From NCBI GenBank assembly GCA_023131705.1, contig JAGLZG010000200.1, positions 1-12,197 of the forward strand: DNA of 12,197 bases, read 5' to 3'. This stretch comes from Nanobdellota archaeon. GTDB taxonomy: Archaea > Nanobdellota > Nanobdellia > Woesearchaeales > B3-WOES. Positions 5,562 to 11,259 of the stretch are shown here, one piece after another (within the stretch, counting starts at the first letter, position 1; the number at the start of each line of letters is the position of its first letter). Made by a program: the position numbers and the translations under genes. Under the pieces are notes generated by a model, which did not search any database, was not told where the DNA came from, and was given only the letters and a program-made list of their open reading frames with translations.

Positions 5562-5990
5562 CTATATATCATAGCAAGGATTTGTTCTTGTCAACTCATA
5601 ATATCTTGATATATTAACAACTAATTGGGGCAAAACAGATTCAGTCTTATATCCTGTTATCTCTCCCCCTATTGCAATGATTCCTTCTCCCGAATCTTGA
5701 AGACAATTATCTAAACAAGAGGATAATTCTTCATGATACTTATTTGAATTAAAAAGAGGAAATATTCGTTTTGGGATATTGATATATATATTACCTTTTT
5801 TACCCCAAGGAAAATTTTCTTCTGAACCTGCTAAACTCATTTTATCTTTATCTAAACCTGTTACTGTGCAACTAAACTCTATTCCTTTCCTATCACCTTT
5901 ATTACCAAAATAGATTCCTCTAAATGATTTAGTCCCCTTAACATAAGGGTATAATTTTTCAAATGAATCCTGTATTAGTTTAGGTAACAT
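5562..5990 (-). CDS. Hypothetical protein, unrecognised family
   Basis: I do not recognise this 142-residue protein. It looks soluble, with mixed alpha/beta character, no signal peptide or membrane helix and no obvious catalytic motif. Visible segments are a helical N-terminus (PKLIQDSFEKLYPYVKGTKS), a beta-rich middle (GIEFSCTVTG, GNIYINIPKRIF), and a C-terminal strand pattern EGIIAIGGEITGYK and LPQLVVNISRYYELTRT. Three cysteines are scattered and a fourth, in the Asn-Pro-Cys-Tyr end, is nearly C-terminal. ATG 5990 is preferred to the in-frame GTG at 5999, because the TATA box at 6016-6027 puts the transcript start near 5995. Codon use looks like that of its neighbours, so there is no sign of recent transfer. 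It precedes the alkyltransferase gene by 40 bases and may share its mRNA, which hints only weakly at a stress or repair link. Confidence 0.65.
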   Translation of the reverse strand: MLPKLIQDSFEKLYPYVKGTKSFRGIYFGNKGDRKGIEFSCTVTGLDKDKMSLAGSEENFPWGKKGNIYINIPKRIFPLFNSNKYHEELSSCLDNCLQDSGEGIIAIGGEITGYKTESVLPQLVVNISRYYELTRTNPCYDI

Positions 5991-6015
5991 TGTAATCACA
6001 ATGGCATTATTATAA

Positions 6016-6027
6016 TTTATATATAAA
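6016..6027 (-). promoter_or_regulatory. TATA box for the gene ending at 5562
   Basis: TTTATATATAAA is centred about 31 bases before the ATG at 5990. Its position favours that ATG over the GTG at 5999. Confidence 0.5.
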
Positions 6028-6042
6028 TTTTTCGAAAATTAT

Positions 6043-6072
6043 ATAAAAATAACTTGTCTTTCTGATAAGTTA
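6043..6072 (-). terminator. Hairpin and T-run terminator of the kinase operon
   Basis: On the minus strand TAACTT (6067-6072) pairs with AAGTTA (6050-6055) around an 11-base loop, followed at once by ATTTTTAT (6042-6049). It lies about 30 bases past the kinase stop codon, which fits termination of the three-gene operon. Confidence 0.5.
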
Positions 6073-6103
6073 GCCACACTTAAAGAAAAAGAGTTAACAA
6101 TAA

Positions 6104-6793
6104 TCAAACTATTAATCTCAATATTTTATCCAGATTTTTCTTTATCTGCTTATTCTTATAATTCTTAGCAGCAATAATCATATCCTTTTTGCTAATCCTG
6201 ATTCCTTTTTTCCTTAAAATTGAATTAAATCTTTTATTTATCAAAAACTGGCAGAATTGTGTAACATTTTTTCCTTTCTTAACCTCATGGCATCTCTCAA
6301 AATCAAGAAAAACAACTTTTTTTCCAATTATAACATGCTTTACAGGGTGGTGCATCTCTTCTTTGTCCACATTTAGTTTATCCATCTTAAAGCACTGGTT
6401 ATAGACATCTTTTATTATTTTTATTATTCCTGATTTATTTCCGCAATTTTCAACATAATCAACAATAAACTCCCCATCAACATATTTATAAAAGAAATAA
6501 TCTTTTCCAGAACCAATCAGTTTAGGGCCAATATTGTATTTATTCAATATCTTCAGCCATTTTGCCTCATTTTCCATTCTTTTAACTGCCTTGCTTTCAG
6601 GAAGTTTTTTCTTTATAACAACCTTTTTTCCCTTATAGTTCCCTGTGTAAAGAATGCCCCTGTGTCCTTTTGCAAAGTATTCAATATTTTTGATTGTATA
6701 TAAAGTATGGAATACTTTATGTACACCAGAAAATTTGCTTTTGTTTAATTTTATTTGCGAAGCAAATTTTCTCGTTTGTTTTGTTTTGGTCAT
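6104..6793 (-). CDS. Atypical serine/threonine kinase-like protein (archaeal, COG2112-like)
   Basis: This 229-residue protein resembles small archaeal kinases related to the RIO/Bud32 group. AKGHRGILYTGNYKGKKVVI (41-60) is a glycine-rich loop leading into the ATP-binding Lys61 or its neighbour. ENEAKWLKILNKYNIGPKLI (74-93) carries the helix-C glutamate (Glu76). YFFYKYVDGEFI (99-110) is the hinge. MHHPVKHVIIG (147-157) occupies the catalytic-loop position, and VVFLDFERC (160-168) is the metal-binding Asp164 with DFE instead of DFG. The catalytic loop is degenerate (His-Pro-Val-Lys-His, without the usual Asp...Asn), so activity is uncertain. A Lys-rich C-terminal tail could bind RNA. Its ATG overlaps the stop of the upstream methyltransferase by 4 bases, indicating translational coupling. 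A stable GC-TTC-GC hairpin lies about 25 bases into the coding region (6753-6767). Confidence 0.75.
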   Translation of the reverse strand: MTKTKQTRKFASQIKLNKSKFSGVHKVFHTLYTIKNIEYFAKGHRGILYTGNYKGKKVVIKKKLPESKAVKRMENEAKWLKILNKYNIGPKLIGSGKDYFFYKYVDGEFIVDYVENCGNKSGIIKIIKDVYNQCFKMDKLNVDKEEMHHPVKHVIIGKKVVFLDFERCHEVKKGKNVTQFCQFLINKRFNSILRKKGIRISKKDMIIAAKNYKNKQIKKNLDKILRLIV

Positions 6794-7425
6794 GGTTTTG
6801 CAACATAATAAACATAAATATCTTCAAAAAACATATGTTTTTTCTCTAATTCAACAAACCTTAGATTGTTTTTTATTATTAAATAATCTACTTTTTTCTT
6901 ATTTGTTAAAGAACTGAAAACAAGCAAGATCTTACCATCTTTTTTAAGATAACTTGAGGCATCATTTAGGAATCTTTCAATAACCTCATAACCTTTTTTA
7001 CCTCCCTCAAAAGTCAGATCTTTTACCTTTGACTTTTCAATATCAGGCAAATAGGGTGGGTTAAAAACAAGTAAATCAAATTTTATTTGTTTTTTATTTA
7101 AGATTCGTCTTTTTTCCCTGTCCTTAACATCTTTCTTATCATAAACCTCTGTTTTTTTATCGACTTCATCATAATAGACAAAGTTTTCTTCAAAAAACTG
7201 AAAAAGGTTTGACTTGAAAAATACAATATTTGGCTTTTTAACATTCTTTTTGCAGAATTTTATTACATCTTTATTTATATCTAAACCAATGACTATATCA
7301 GCTTTTTTAGCAGCTTCTAGAACTTGTATTCCAGAACCAGTGCCCATATCCAGGCAAATACCTTTTGAATACTTTTTAACATATTTCTGCAGTAAAAGAG
7401 AATCCTCTCTTGGTTCATATATCAT
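6790..7425 (-). CDS. HemK/PrmC-like class I methyltransferase (archaeal Mtq2 type)
   Basis: This 211-residue S-adenosylmethionine-dependent enzyme has the HemK signature set. YEPREDSLLLQKY (3-15) is the archaeal and eukaryotic N-terminal motif. CLDMGTGSGIQVLEAAKKAD (24-43) is SAM motif I, GLDINKDVIKFCKKN (47-61) the ribose-binding acid strand and LLVFNPPYLP (118-127) the NPPY box that holds the target glutamine amide. Eukaryotic Mtq2/N6AMT1 methylates the GGQ glutamine of release factor eRF1 with the partner Trm112. Archaeal aRF1 is the expected substrate here. A charged insert (about residues 82-113, rich in Lys, Asp and Glu) interrupts the core between strands 4 and the NPPY motif and is longer than in most homologues I know. 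It overlaps both its upstream and downstream genes by 4 bases, placing it in the middle of an operon. Confidence 0.88.
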   Translation of the reverse strand: MIYEPREDSLLLQKYVKKYSKGICLDMGTGSGIQVLEAAKKADIVIGLDINKDVIKFCKKNVKKPNIVFFKSNLFQFFEENFVYYDEVDKKTEVYDKKDVKDREKRRILNKKQIKFDLLVFNPPYLPDIEKSKVKDLTFEGGKKGYEVIERFLNDASSYLKKDGKILLVFSSLTNKKKVDYLIIKNNLRFVELEKKHMFFEDIYVYYVAKP

Positions 7426-7865
7426 TTTACAGCATCAAAATATTCCTTTACCCTGTCAACAATGCTCTTAAGATAGTATTTTTCTATCTTCTCTTCAAAG
7501 ATTTCCTGTAAAGAGGCATTTTCAGTTATTCTATAATTGTTTGCAACTTTTTCTATTATAAACAAATCCCTAAGCCTTTTTAACTGCCTTCTTATATTAG
7601 AGCCAGCAATCCCAGTCATTGGCAGCTTGTTCTTTTTTCTCAGCTCAATAACCTGTTTTTCTATATCTGAACTTGCAAGCTCTTTTTTGTTTTTTACAAT
7701 AACATACAAGATATCTACAATAACATCCCTGGAATCACCTGGCTGCAGTAATCCAATGCTCAGGCAGAGTTTTCTTACCAGCTCCCTGCCTTGCATATTA
7801 GAGGGCTTTTCATATTTCCTCAATGTTATCTCAGCCAAGGGGCTGTCTTTTGATATTGTTTTCAT
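7422..7865 (-). CDS. Archaeal winged-helix DNA-binding protein
   Basis: This 147-residue protein looks like a conserved archaeal winged-helix family of unknown role. The N-terminus LAEITLRKYEKPSNMQGREL (10-29) and VRKLCLSIGLLQPGDSRDVI (30-49) lead to a helical region (50-80). A likely winged helix-turn-helix follows, with LPMTGIAGSNIRRQLKRLRD as helix-turn-helix and LFIIEKVANNYRITENASL as the wing. The C-terminus is helical (EIFEEKIEKYYLKSIVDRVK). There is no membrane segment or metal site. It is first in the operon and its stop overlaps the methyltransferase start by 4 bases, so it may regulate its own operon. A TATA box lies about 34 bases upstream, giving a very short leader, and AAGGAA directly precedes the ATG. 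Confidence 0.75.
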   Translation of the reverse strand: MKTISKDSPLAEITLRKYEKPSNMQGRELVRKLCLSIGLLQPGDSRDVIVDILYVIVKNKKELASSDIEKQVIELRKKNKLPMTGIAGSNIRRQLKRLRDLFIIEKVANNYRITENASLQEIFEEKIEKYYLKSIVDRVKEYFDAVK

Positions 7866-7893
7866 TTCCTTGATTAAATAGTGTAAGAAATAA

Positions 7894-7905
7894 TAAATAT
7901 ATATA
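7894..7905 (-). promoter_or_regulatory. TATA box for the winged-helix/methyltransferase/kinase operon
   Basis: On the minus strand CTATATATATTT lies about 34 bases before the ATG at 7865. It diverges from the thioredoxin promoter about 55 bases away. Confidence 0.5.
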
Positions 7906-7956
7906 GTTTTCTATAAAAATGATTAGTCAGGATCAACAAACTTAATAAAAGCAATC

Positions 7957-8000
7957 TTTATATATAATCTAAATCACATTAATCACAAACAAGAGGAGGT
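7957..8000 (+). promoter_or_regulatory. TATA box and strong ribosome-binding site for thioredoxin
   Basis: TTTATATATA (7957-7966) would start transcription near 7987. GAGGAGGT (7993-8000) is the best ribosome-binding site in the window and lies 7 bases before ATG 8008, suggesting high expression. Confidence 0.6.
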
Positions 8001-8007
8001 CACTAAA

Positions 8008-8325
8008 ATGGATGTAACAGATGATAACTTTGAGGAAAAAGTAATAAAAGCTTCAGAAGAAAAGCCAGTTATTGTAGATTTCTGGGCATCATGGTGCGTA
8101 CCCTGCAATATTATTGGTCCACTATTAGAAAAAGTGGTGGAATCCTACCAAGATAAAGTAGGATTTGTAAAGGTTAATGTTGATGAATGTCCAAACACTT
8201 CAAATAAATTCAGTATAGATGCAATACCTGCTGTAAAAATCTTTAAGGACGGAAAAGAAGTAGATAGCTTTGTGGGAGTTGTTCCTGAAGATACAATAAA
8301 AAACTTTATAGAAAAGCATATCTAA
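8008..8325 (+). CDS. trxA: Thioredoxin
   Basis: This 105-residue protein is a complete single-domain thioredoxin and reduces protein disulfides in the cytoplasm. VIVDFWASWCVPCNIIGPLL (21-40) has the active site Trp29-Cys30-Val-Pro-Cys33; the usual residue after the first cysteine is Gly, so its redox potential may differ. VGFVKVNVDECP (51-62) and AIPAVKIFKDGKEV (72-85), with cis-Pro74, complete the fold. The start is fixed by a strong GAGGAGGT site and the gene has its own TATA box. Its stop is one base before the start of the ferredoxin-thioredoxin reductase catalytic subunit, so the two should be cotranscribed and act as a ferredoxin-to-thioredoxin electron path. An extra Cys61 follows the third strand. 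Confidence 0.95.
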   Translation: MDVTDDNFEEKVIKASEEKPVIVDFWASWCVPCNIIGPLLEKVVESYQDKVGFVKVNVDECPNTSNKFSIDAIPAVKIFKDGKEVDSFVGVVPEDTIKNFIEKHI

Positions 8326-8326
8326 A

Positions 8327-8590
8327 ATGGGAAAACAAGAACTCCTAAACTACTGCAAAAACTATGCAGAAAAAAATGGATTTCAGCTAAACCCAGATAA
8401 AAAAATAGTTGAAACTTTAATTAATGGTTTGCTTAAAAACGAAAAAAAATATGGAAAAAGATATTGTCCATGCAGAAGAGTAACAGGAAACAAAGAAAAA
8501 GATAAAAAAATAATATGCCCGTGCATCTATCATAAAGATGAAATAAAAAAATCAGGGCATTGCCTTTGTTTATTATTTGCTAAGAAATAA
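8327..8590 (+). CDS. ftrC: Ferredoxin-thioredoxin reductase, catalytic subunit
   Basis: This 87-residue protein has the FTR catalytic-subunit motifs CPC (47-49), CPC (64-66) and CLC (79-81). By comparison with the plant enzyme, Cys47, Cys64, Cys66 and Cys79 should bind the 4Fe-4S cluster, and Cys49 and Cys81 should form the redox-active disulfide. Plant FTR has CHC at the last motif, with a histidine important for catalysis; here that histidine is Leu80, although His78 lies just before Cys79. No variable (alpha) subunit gene is adjacent, as expected for archaeal and anaerobe FTR-like enzymes. It starts one base after the thioredoxin stop, so the pair is almost certainly functional together, taking electrons from ferredoxin. 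It ends 2 bases before the convergent cupredoxin gene. Confidence 0.9.
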   Translation: MGKQELLNYCKNYAEKNGFQLNPDKKIVETLINGLLKNEKKYGKRYCPCRRVTGNKEKDKKIICPCIYHKDEIKKSGHCLCLLFAKK

Positions 8591-8592
8591 AC

Positions 8593-9054
8593 TTACTCTG
8601 TCACTACAATTGTACCTTTCATTGCTTCTGTAAATATTGCATCATAATATGTATAAGTTCCTAATGCTGCAAATGTAAAATTAAATGTATCGCCTGGCTC
8701 CATTCTCTGGCTTATGAATAATCTCTTAGACTCATATACCTTGTGCGCAGTATGATCTTCTTTGTTTGTCCAGATAACTGTTGAATTCTTTGGGATTGTT
8801 ATCTTCCTAGGATTAAATCTTACACCTTTTAAATCAACATAGAATATATTTTCTTCCTCTTCAATTATAGTTTTCTTTTCCTCCTGTTGTTTTACAACAG
8901 GCTCTTCTACAGCAAGAACCTCATCAGGCTCTGGGCATTCCGGAACCTCTTTTTTAACAGCAAAAACAGATATAATGATTAATATTATGATAATCCCTAT
9001 AAATATCATTCTTTCAAAAGCATTCTTGCTTATATGTATCTCTATATCTTTCAT
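8593..9054 (-). CDS. Membrane-anchored cupredoxin-like protein with a degenerate copper site
   Basis: The 153 residues contain an N-terminal membrane anchor (MIFIGIIIILIIISVFAV, 16-33) and an acidic/Pro linker (36-68). A plastocyanin-like beta domain follows: VRFNPRKITIPKNSTVIWTN (78-97), HTAHKV (101-106) and GTYTYYDAIFTEAMKGTIVV (132-151). The domain should face outside the membrane. In type 1 copper proteins the last segment reads roughly YYC-x2-H-P-x-MKG. Here Asp138 and Phe141 occupy the Cys and His positions, and one extra residue precedes Met145. Only His104 and Met145 of the usual ligands remain, so normal blue-copper binding is unlikely. It may bind metal differently or be structural. 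A TATA box about 28 bases upstream gives a leaderless transcript, and the gene diverges from EndoQ. Confidence 0.85.
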   Translation of the reverse strand: MKDIEIHISKNAFERMIFIGIIIILIIISVFAVKKEVPECPEPDEVLAVEEPVVKQQEEKKTIIEEEENIFYVDLKGVRFNPRKITIPKNSTVIWTNKEDHTAHKVYESKRLFISQRMEPGDTFNFTFAALGTYTYYDAIFTEAMKGTIVVTE

Positions 9055-9076
9055 ATATTATACTAAATCTAATCTA

Positions 9077-9088
9077 GTTTATATATTT
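9077..9088 (-). promoter_or_regulatory. TATA box for the cupredoxin-like gene
   Basis: On the minus strand AAATATATAAAC lies about 28 bases before ATG 9054. No ribosome-binding site is seen. Confidence 0.5.
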
Positions 9089-9098
9089 GTCGGGAATT

Positions 9099-9189
9099 TA
9101 GAAAAGGACATTATTTATTGGACAATTGTGCCCTTTTCTAATGATAGTAAGCGACATTATTTATATCCTCATTTTTGTGTCGCTTACTA
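9099..9189. ncRNA. Twin hairpins with compensating stem changes
   Basis: Two tandem hairpins fill the space between the divergent cupredoxin and EndoQ promoters. The first pairs TAGAAAAGG (9099-9107) with 9132-9140. The second pairs TAGTAAGCGACA (9145-9156) with 9178-9189. Both arms share TAG at the left, then GACATTATTTAT (9107-9118 and 9153-9164), then TTGTG (9126-9130 and 9175-9179) and CTA at the right end. Between these fixed blocks the stems differ at three pairs: A-T to T-A, A-T to G-C and G-C to C-G. Each change keeps pairing. That pattern points to selection on structure. It could be a small RNA, an RNA processing site or paired operators; strand and transcription are undetermined. 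Confidence 0.5.
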
Positions 9190-9208
9190 ATTTAGTAAAT
9201 ATTAAATA
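9184..9208 (+). promoter_or_regulatory. EndoQ promoter: TATA box with adjoining dyad
   Basis: TATTAAATA (9200-9208) lies about 28 bases before ATG 9232, giving a leaderless transcript. The perfect dyad TTACTAATTTAGTAA (9184-9198) sits directly upstream, over the BRE position, and could be a regulator site. It competes with the right arm of the second twin hairpin. Confidence 0.5.
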
Positions 9209-9231
9209 CATCCTTGTTTTAACGTTTATTC

Positions 9232-10497
9232 ATGGATATAATATCTGACCTGCATATACACGGAAGATTTTCAAGGGCAACTTCTAAAGCATTAAGTATT
9301 AAAAATCTTGAGAAATATGCAAGAATAAAAGGTATAGGCTTATTAGGAACAGGTGATTTTACACATCCTGAATGGATTAAGGAGTTAAAGCAGGAACTAA
9401 AAGAGGATAATTCTGGAATTCTAAAAACAAAAACAGGCTTCAATTTCCTGCTCCAGACAGAAATCTCATTAATATATACGCAAGACAACAGGGGGAGAAG
9501 GATACATAATGTTGTTCTTGCACCCAACTTTGATGTTGTTGGCCAGATAACAGAATATCTCTTAAAAAAAGGAAGGATTGACTATGATGGAAGGCCTATA
9601 TTTAAGATTCCCTGCAATGAGTTTGTTGAAGACTTAAAAAAAATAAGCGCAGACATAGAAATAATACCGGCTCATATATGGACTCCCTGGTTTGGTTTAT
9701 TTGGCTCAATGTCTGGATTTGATTCAGTTGAAGATGCATTTAAAGACCAGACTAAGCATATACATGCGTTAGAGACAGGTTTAAGCAGTGATCCTGCAAT
9801 GAACTGGAGATTATCACAGCTTGACAGATTTTCTTTAGTCTCTTTTTCTGACCTTCATTCGTTCTGGCCCTGGCGTATTGGCAGGGAAGCAACTATCTTT
9901 GACCTAAAGGAACTGACCTATAAAAACATAATAAATGCCCTGCATACAAAACAAGGCTTAAAAGCGACAATTGAAGTTGATCCCAGTTATGGCAAGTATC
10001 ATTTTGACGGCCACAGGGCTTGCAATGTCTGCATGGATCCAAAAGATTCTATCAAAGCAAAAAATATATGCCCTAAATGCGGAAGAAAGCTAACAATCGG
10101 TGTATTGCACAGGGTTGAGGAGCTTGCAGACAGAGACGAAAACTATAAACCAAAAGATGCTGTTCCTTTTTATTCTTTAATACCTTTATCAGAAATCATA
10201 TCAAACCTGATTGGAGCAGGAATAGCCACTAAAAAAACATGGGAAGAATACTATAAACTTGTTAATCCGGAAAAAGGAAGAACAGAATACAAAATAATGT
10301 TAGGAACACCATTAGAAGAATTAAAAAATCTGACACATGAAAAAATTGCAGAAGCAATAATAAAGAACAGGGTGGGAAAAATAGACATACAGCCCGGCTA
10401 TGACGGTGAATACGGGGTTCCCTTATTTAGTGACAAAGTCAATATAGAAACTACAAAGCCAAAACATATTCAAAAGGGATTAAATGAGTTTAAATGA
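9232..10497 (+). CDS. EndoQ-type PHP-domain DNA repair endonuclease
   Basis: The 421 residues match the EndoQ family (TIGR00375-like) in length and order. Pyrococcus EndoQ nicks DNA 5' to deaminated bases (hypoxanthine, uracil) and abasic sites. The N-terminal PHP domain starts with SDLHIHGRFSRATSKA (5-20), whose Asp6, His8 and His10 are metal ligands. It continues with GLLGTGDFTHPEW (36-48), LLQTEISLIY (73-82), IIPAHIWTPWFGLFGS (143-158) and SFSDLHSFWPWRIGREAT (205-222), which supply the remaining metal-site residues. A zinc-binding module follows, with Cys264-x2-Cys267 and Cys280-x2-Cys283 (CNVC, CPKCG). The C-terminal part (about 285-421) ends in the DNA-binding region. All expected motifs are present, so it should be active. 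It begins about 28 bases after a TATA box (leaderless) and overlaps the nitroreductase gene by 4 bases. Confidence 0.9.
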   Translation: MDIISDLHIHGRFSRATSKALSIKNLEKYARIKGIGLLGTGDFTHPEWIKELKQELKEDNSGILKTKTGFNFLLQTEISLIYTQDNRGRRIHNVVLAPNFDVVGQITEYLLKKGRIDYDGRPIFKIPCNEFVEDLKKISADIEIIPAHIWTPWFGLFGSMSGFDSVEDAFKDQTKHIHALETGLSSDPAMNWRLSQLDRFSLVSFSDLHSFWPWRIGREATIFDLKELTYKNIINALHTKQGLKATIEVDPSYGKYHFDGHRACNVCMDPKDSIKAKNICPKCGRKLTIGVLHRVEELADRDENYKPKDAVPFYSLIPLSEIISNLIGAGIATKKTWEEYYKLVNPEKGRTEYKIMLGTPLEELKNLTHEKIAEAIIKNRVGKIDIQPGYDGEYGVPLFSDKVNIETTKPKHIQKGLNEFK

Positions 10498-11063
10498 ATA
10501 TAGAAGAAGCAATAAAACAAAAGAGAACAATAAGGTTATTTAAGCAGGATAAACCAGACTATGAAATACTGGAAAAATGTGTAGATGCAGCAAGGGTTAG
10601 CGCTTCTGCAAGAAATTCCCAGCCAATAGAATATATTATTGTTGATAATAGTGATATATTAGACAAACTGCTTCCATTAATTAATTTTGGCGGCTTTATT
10701 TCTGAGGGTAAAAAACCAAGAAAAGGTTATGAGCCAAAAGCTCTAATCATATTAATTGCAAAAAAGGATGCTGGAGATTATTATAAATATGATGTTGGTA
10801 TTGCTAGCCAGAATATTACCTTAGTTGCTTATGAAAACAATATAGGGAGCTGCATGATGGGGGCAATTGACAGGGAAAAGATAAAAAAAACACTGAATGT
10901 CCCGGATGATTATATTGTTGATTTGGTTATTGCGTTAGGCAAGGCAGCAGAACAGCCAAAAACAGAGGAGACTAATGATAATATAGAATACCACAGGGAT
11001 AATGATGTTTTGTATGTTCCTAAAAGAAGATTAGAGAATATATTACACAGGAATAAATTTTAG
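10494..11063 (+). CDS. Nitroreductase family flavoprotein
   Basis: This 189-residue FMN enzyme of the nitroreductase superfamily reduces quinones, nitro compounds or similar acceptors with NAD(P)H; its natural substrate is not evident. Near the N-terminus, IEEAIKQKRTIRLFKQDK (3-20) has the basic FMN-phosphate motif. ARVSASARNSQPIEYIIVDN (33-52) is the second FMN-binding stretch with the Ser/Asn-Gln-Pro pattern. YKYDVGIASQNITLVAYENN (98-117) is the central dimer helix and IGSCMMGAIDREKI (118-131) the C-terminal flavin loop. VIALGKAAEQPK completes the fold. It probably forms a homodimer. Its ATG overlaps the EndoQ stop by 4 bases, so it is translationally coupled, although no functional link with DNA repair is known. 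The plus-strand structured element begins about 20 bases after the stop. Confidence 0.9.
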   Translation: MNIEEAIKQKRTIRLFKQDKPDYEILEKCVDAARVSASARNSQPIEYIIVDNSDILDKLLPLINFGGFISEGKKPRKGYEPKALIILIAKKDAGDYYKYDVGIASQNITLVAYENNIGSCMMGAIDREKIKKTLNVPDDYIVDLVIALGKAAEQPKTEETNDNIEYHRDNDVLYVPKRRLENILHRNKF

Positions 11064-11070
11064 AAAACTA

Positions 11071-11078
11071 TTTATATA
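11071..11078 (+). promoter_or_regulatory. TATA box before the 11083-11242 element
   Basis: TTTATATA, preceded by the purine-rich GAAAACTA, lies between two convergent genes where no protein-coding gene follows on the plus strand. It would start transcription near 11100, at the first long hairpin, which supports an RNA gene. Confidence 0.45.
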
Positions 11079-11082
11079 GTTA

Positions 11083-11242
11083 ATTCTTTTTTGCATTAAA
11101 TCTGCCATTCATACTTACACTGTGGGAAGACAACTTTTAATTGACTCCCGGTTGTTTGCTGTGATGGCAGGTTTATTCTTTACTCAACCCTGCATCTACT
11201 ATTGTATTTTGTAATAGGGTTGTGATTGACAAAAAAGAATAA
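11083..11242 (+). ncRNA. Candidate structured RNA: two hairpins with alternative closing stems
   Basis: The gap between the convergent nitroreductase and lipoprotein genes holds a well-paired region. Stem A pairs TAAATCTGCCAT (11097-11108) with 11164-11175 (12 pairs, one G-T), with an inner GACAAC/GTTGTT stem (11129-11134/11151-11156). Stem B pairs CAACCCT (11185-11191) with 11216-11222. A closing stem ATTCTTTTTTG (11083-11093) is complementary to 11230-11240. Alternatively TTATTCTTT (11173-11181) pairs with 11234-11242 to lengthen stem B. A TATA box at 11071-11078 would start a transcript near 11100, which favours the alternative form. There is no T-rich terminator on the plus strand; the downstream sequence is A-rich. 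Its form, two large hairpins in about 150 bases, resembles the element at 1205-1374, but the sequences are not similar. Confidence 0.42.
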
Positions 11243-11259
11243 GAAAAAAAGAAAAAAAA

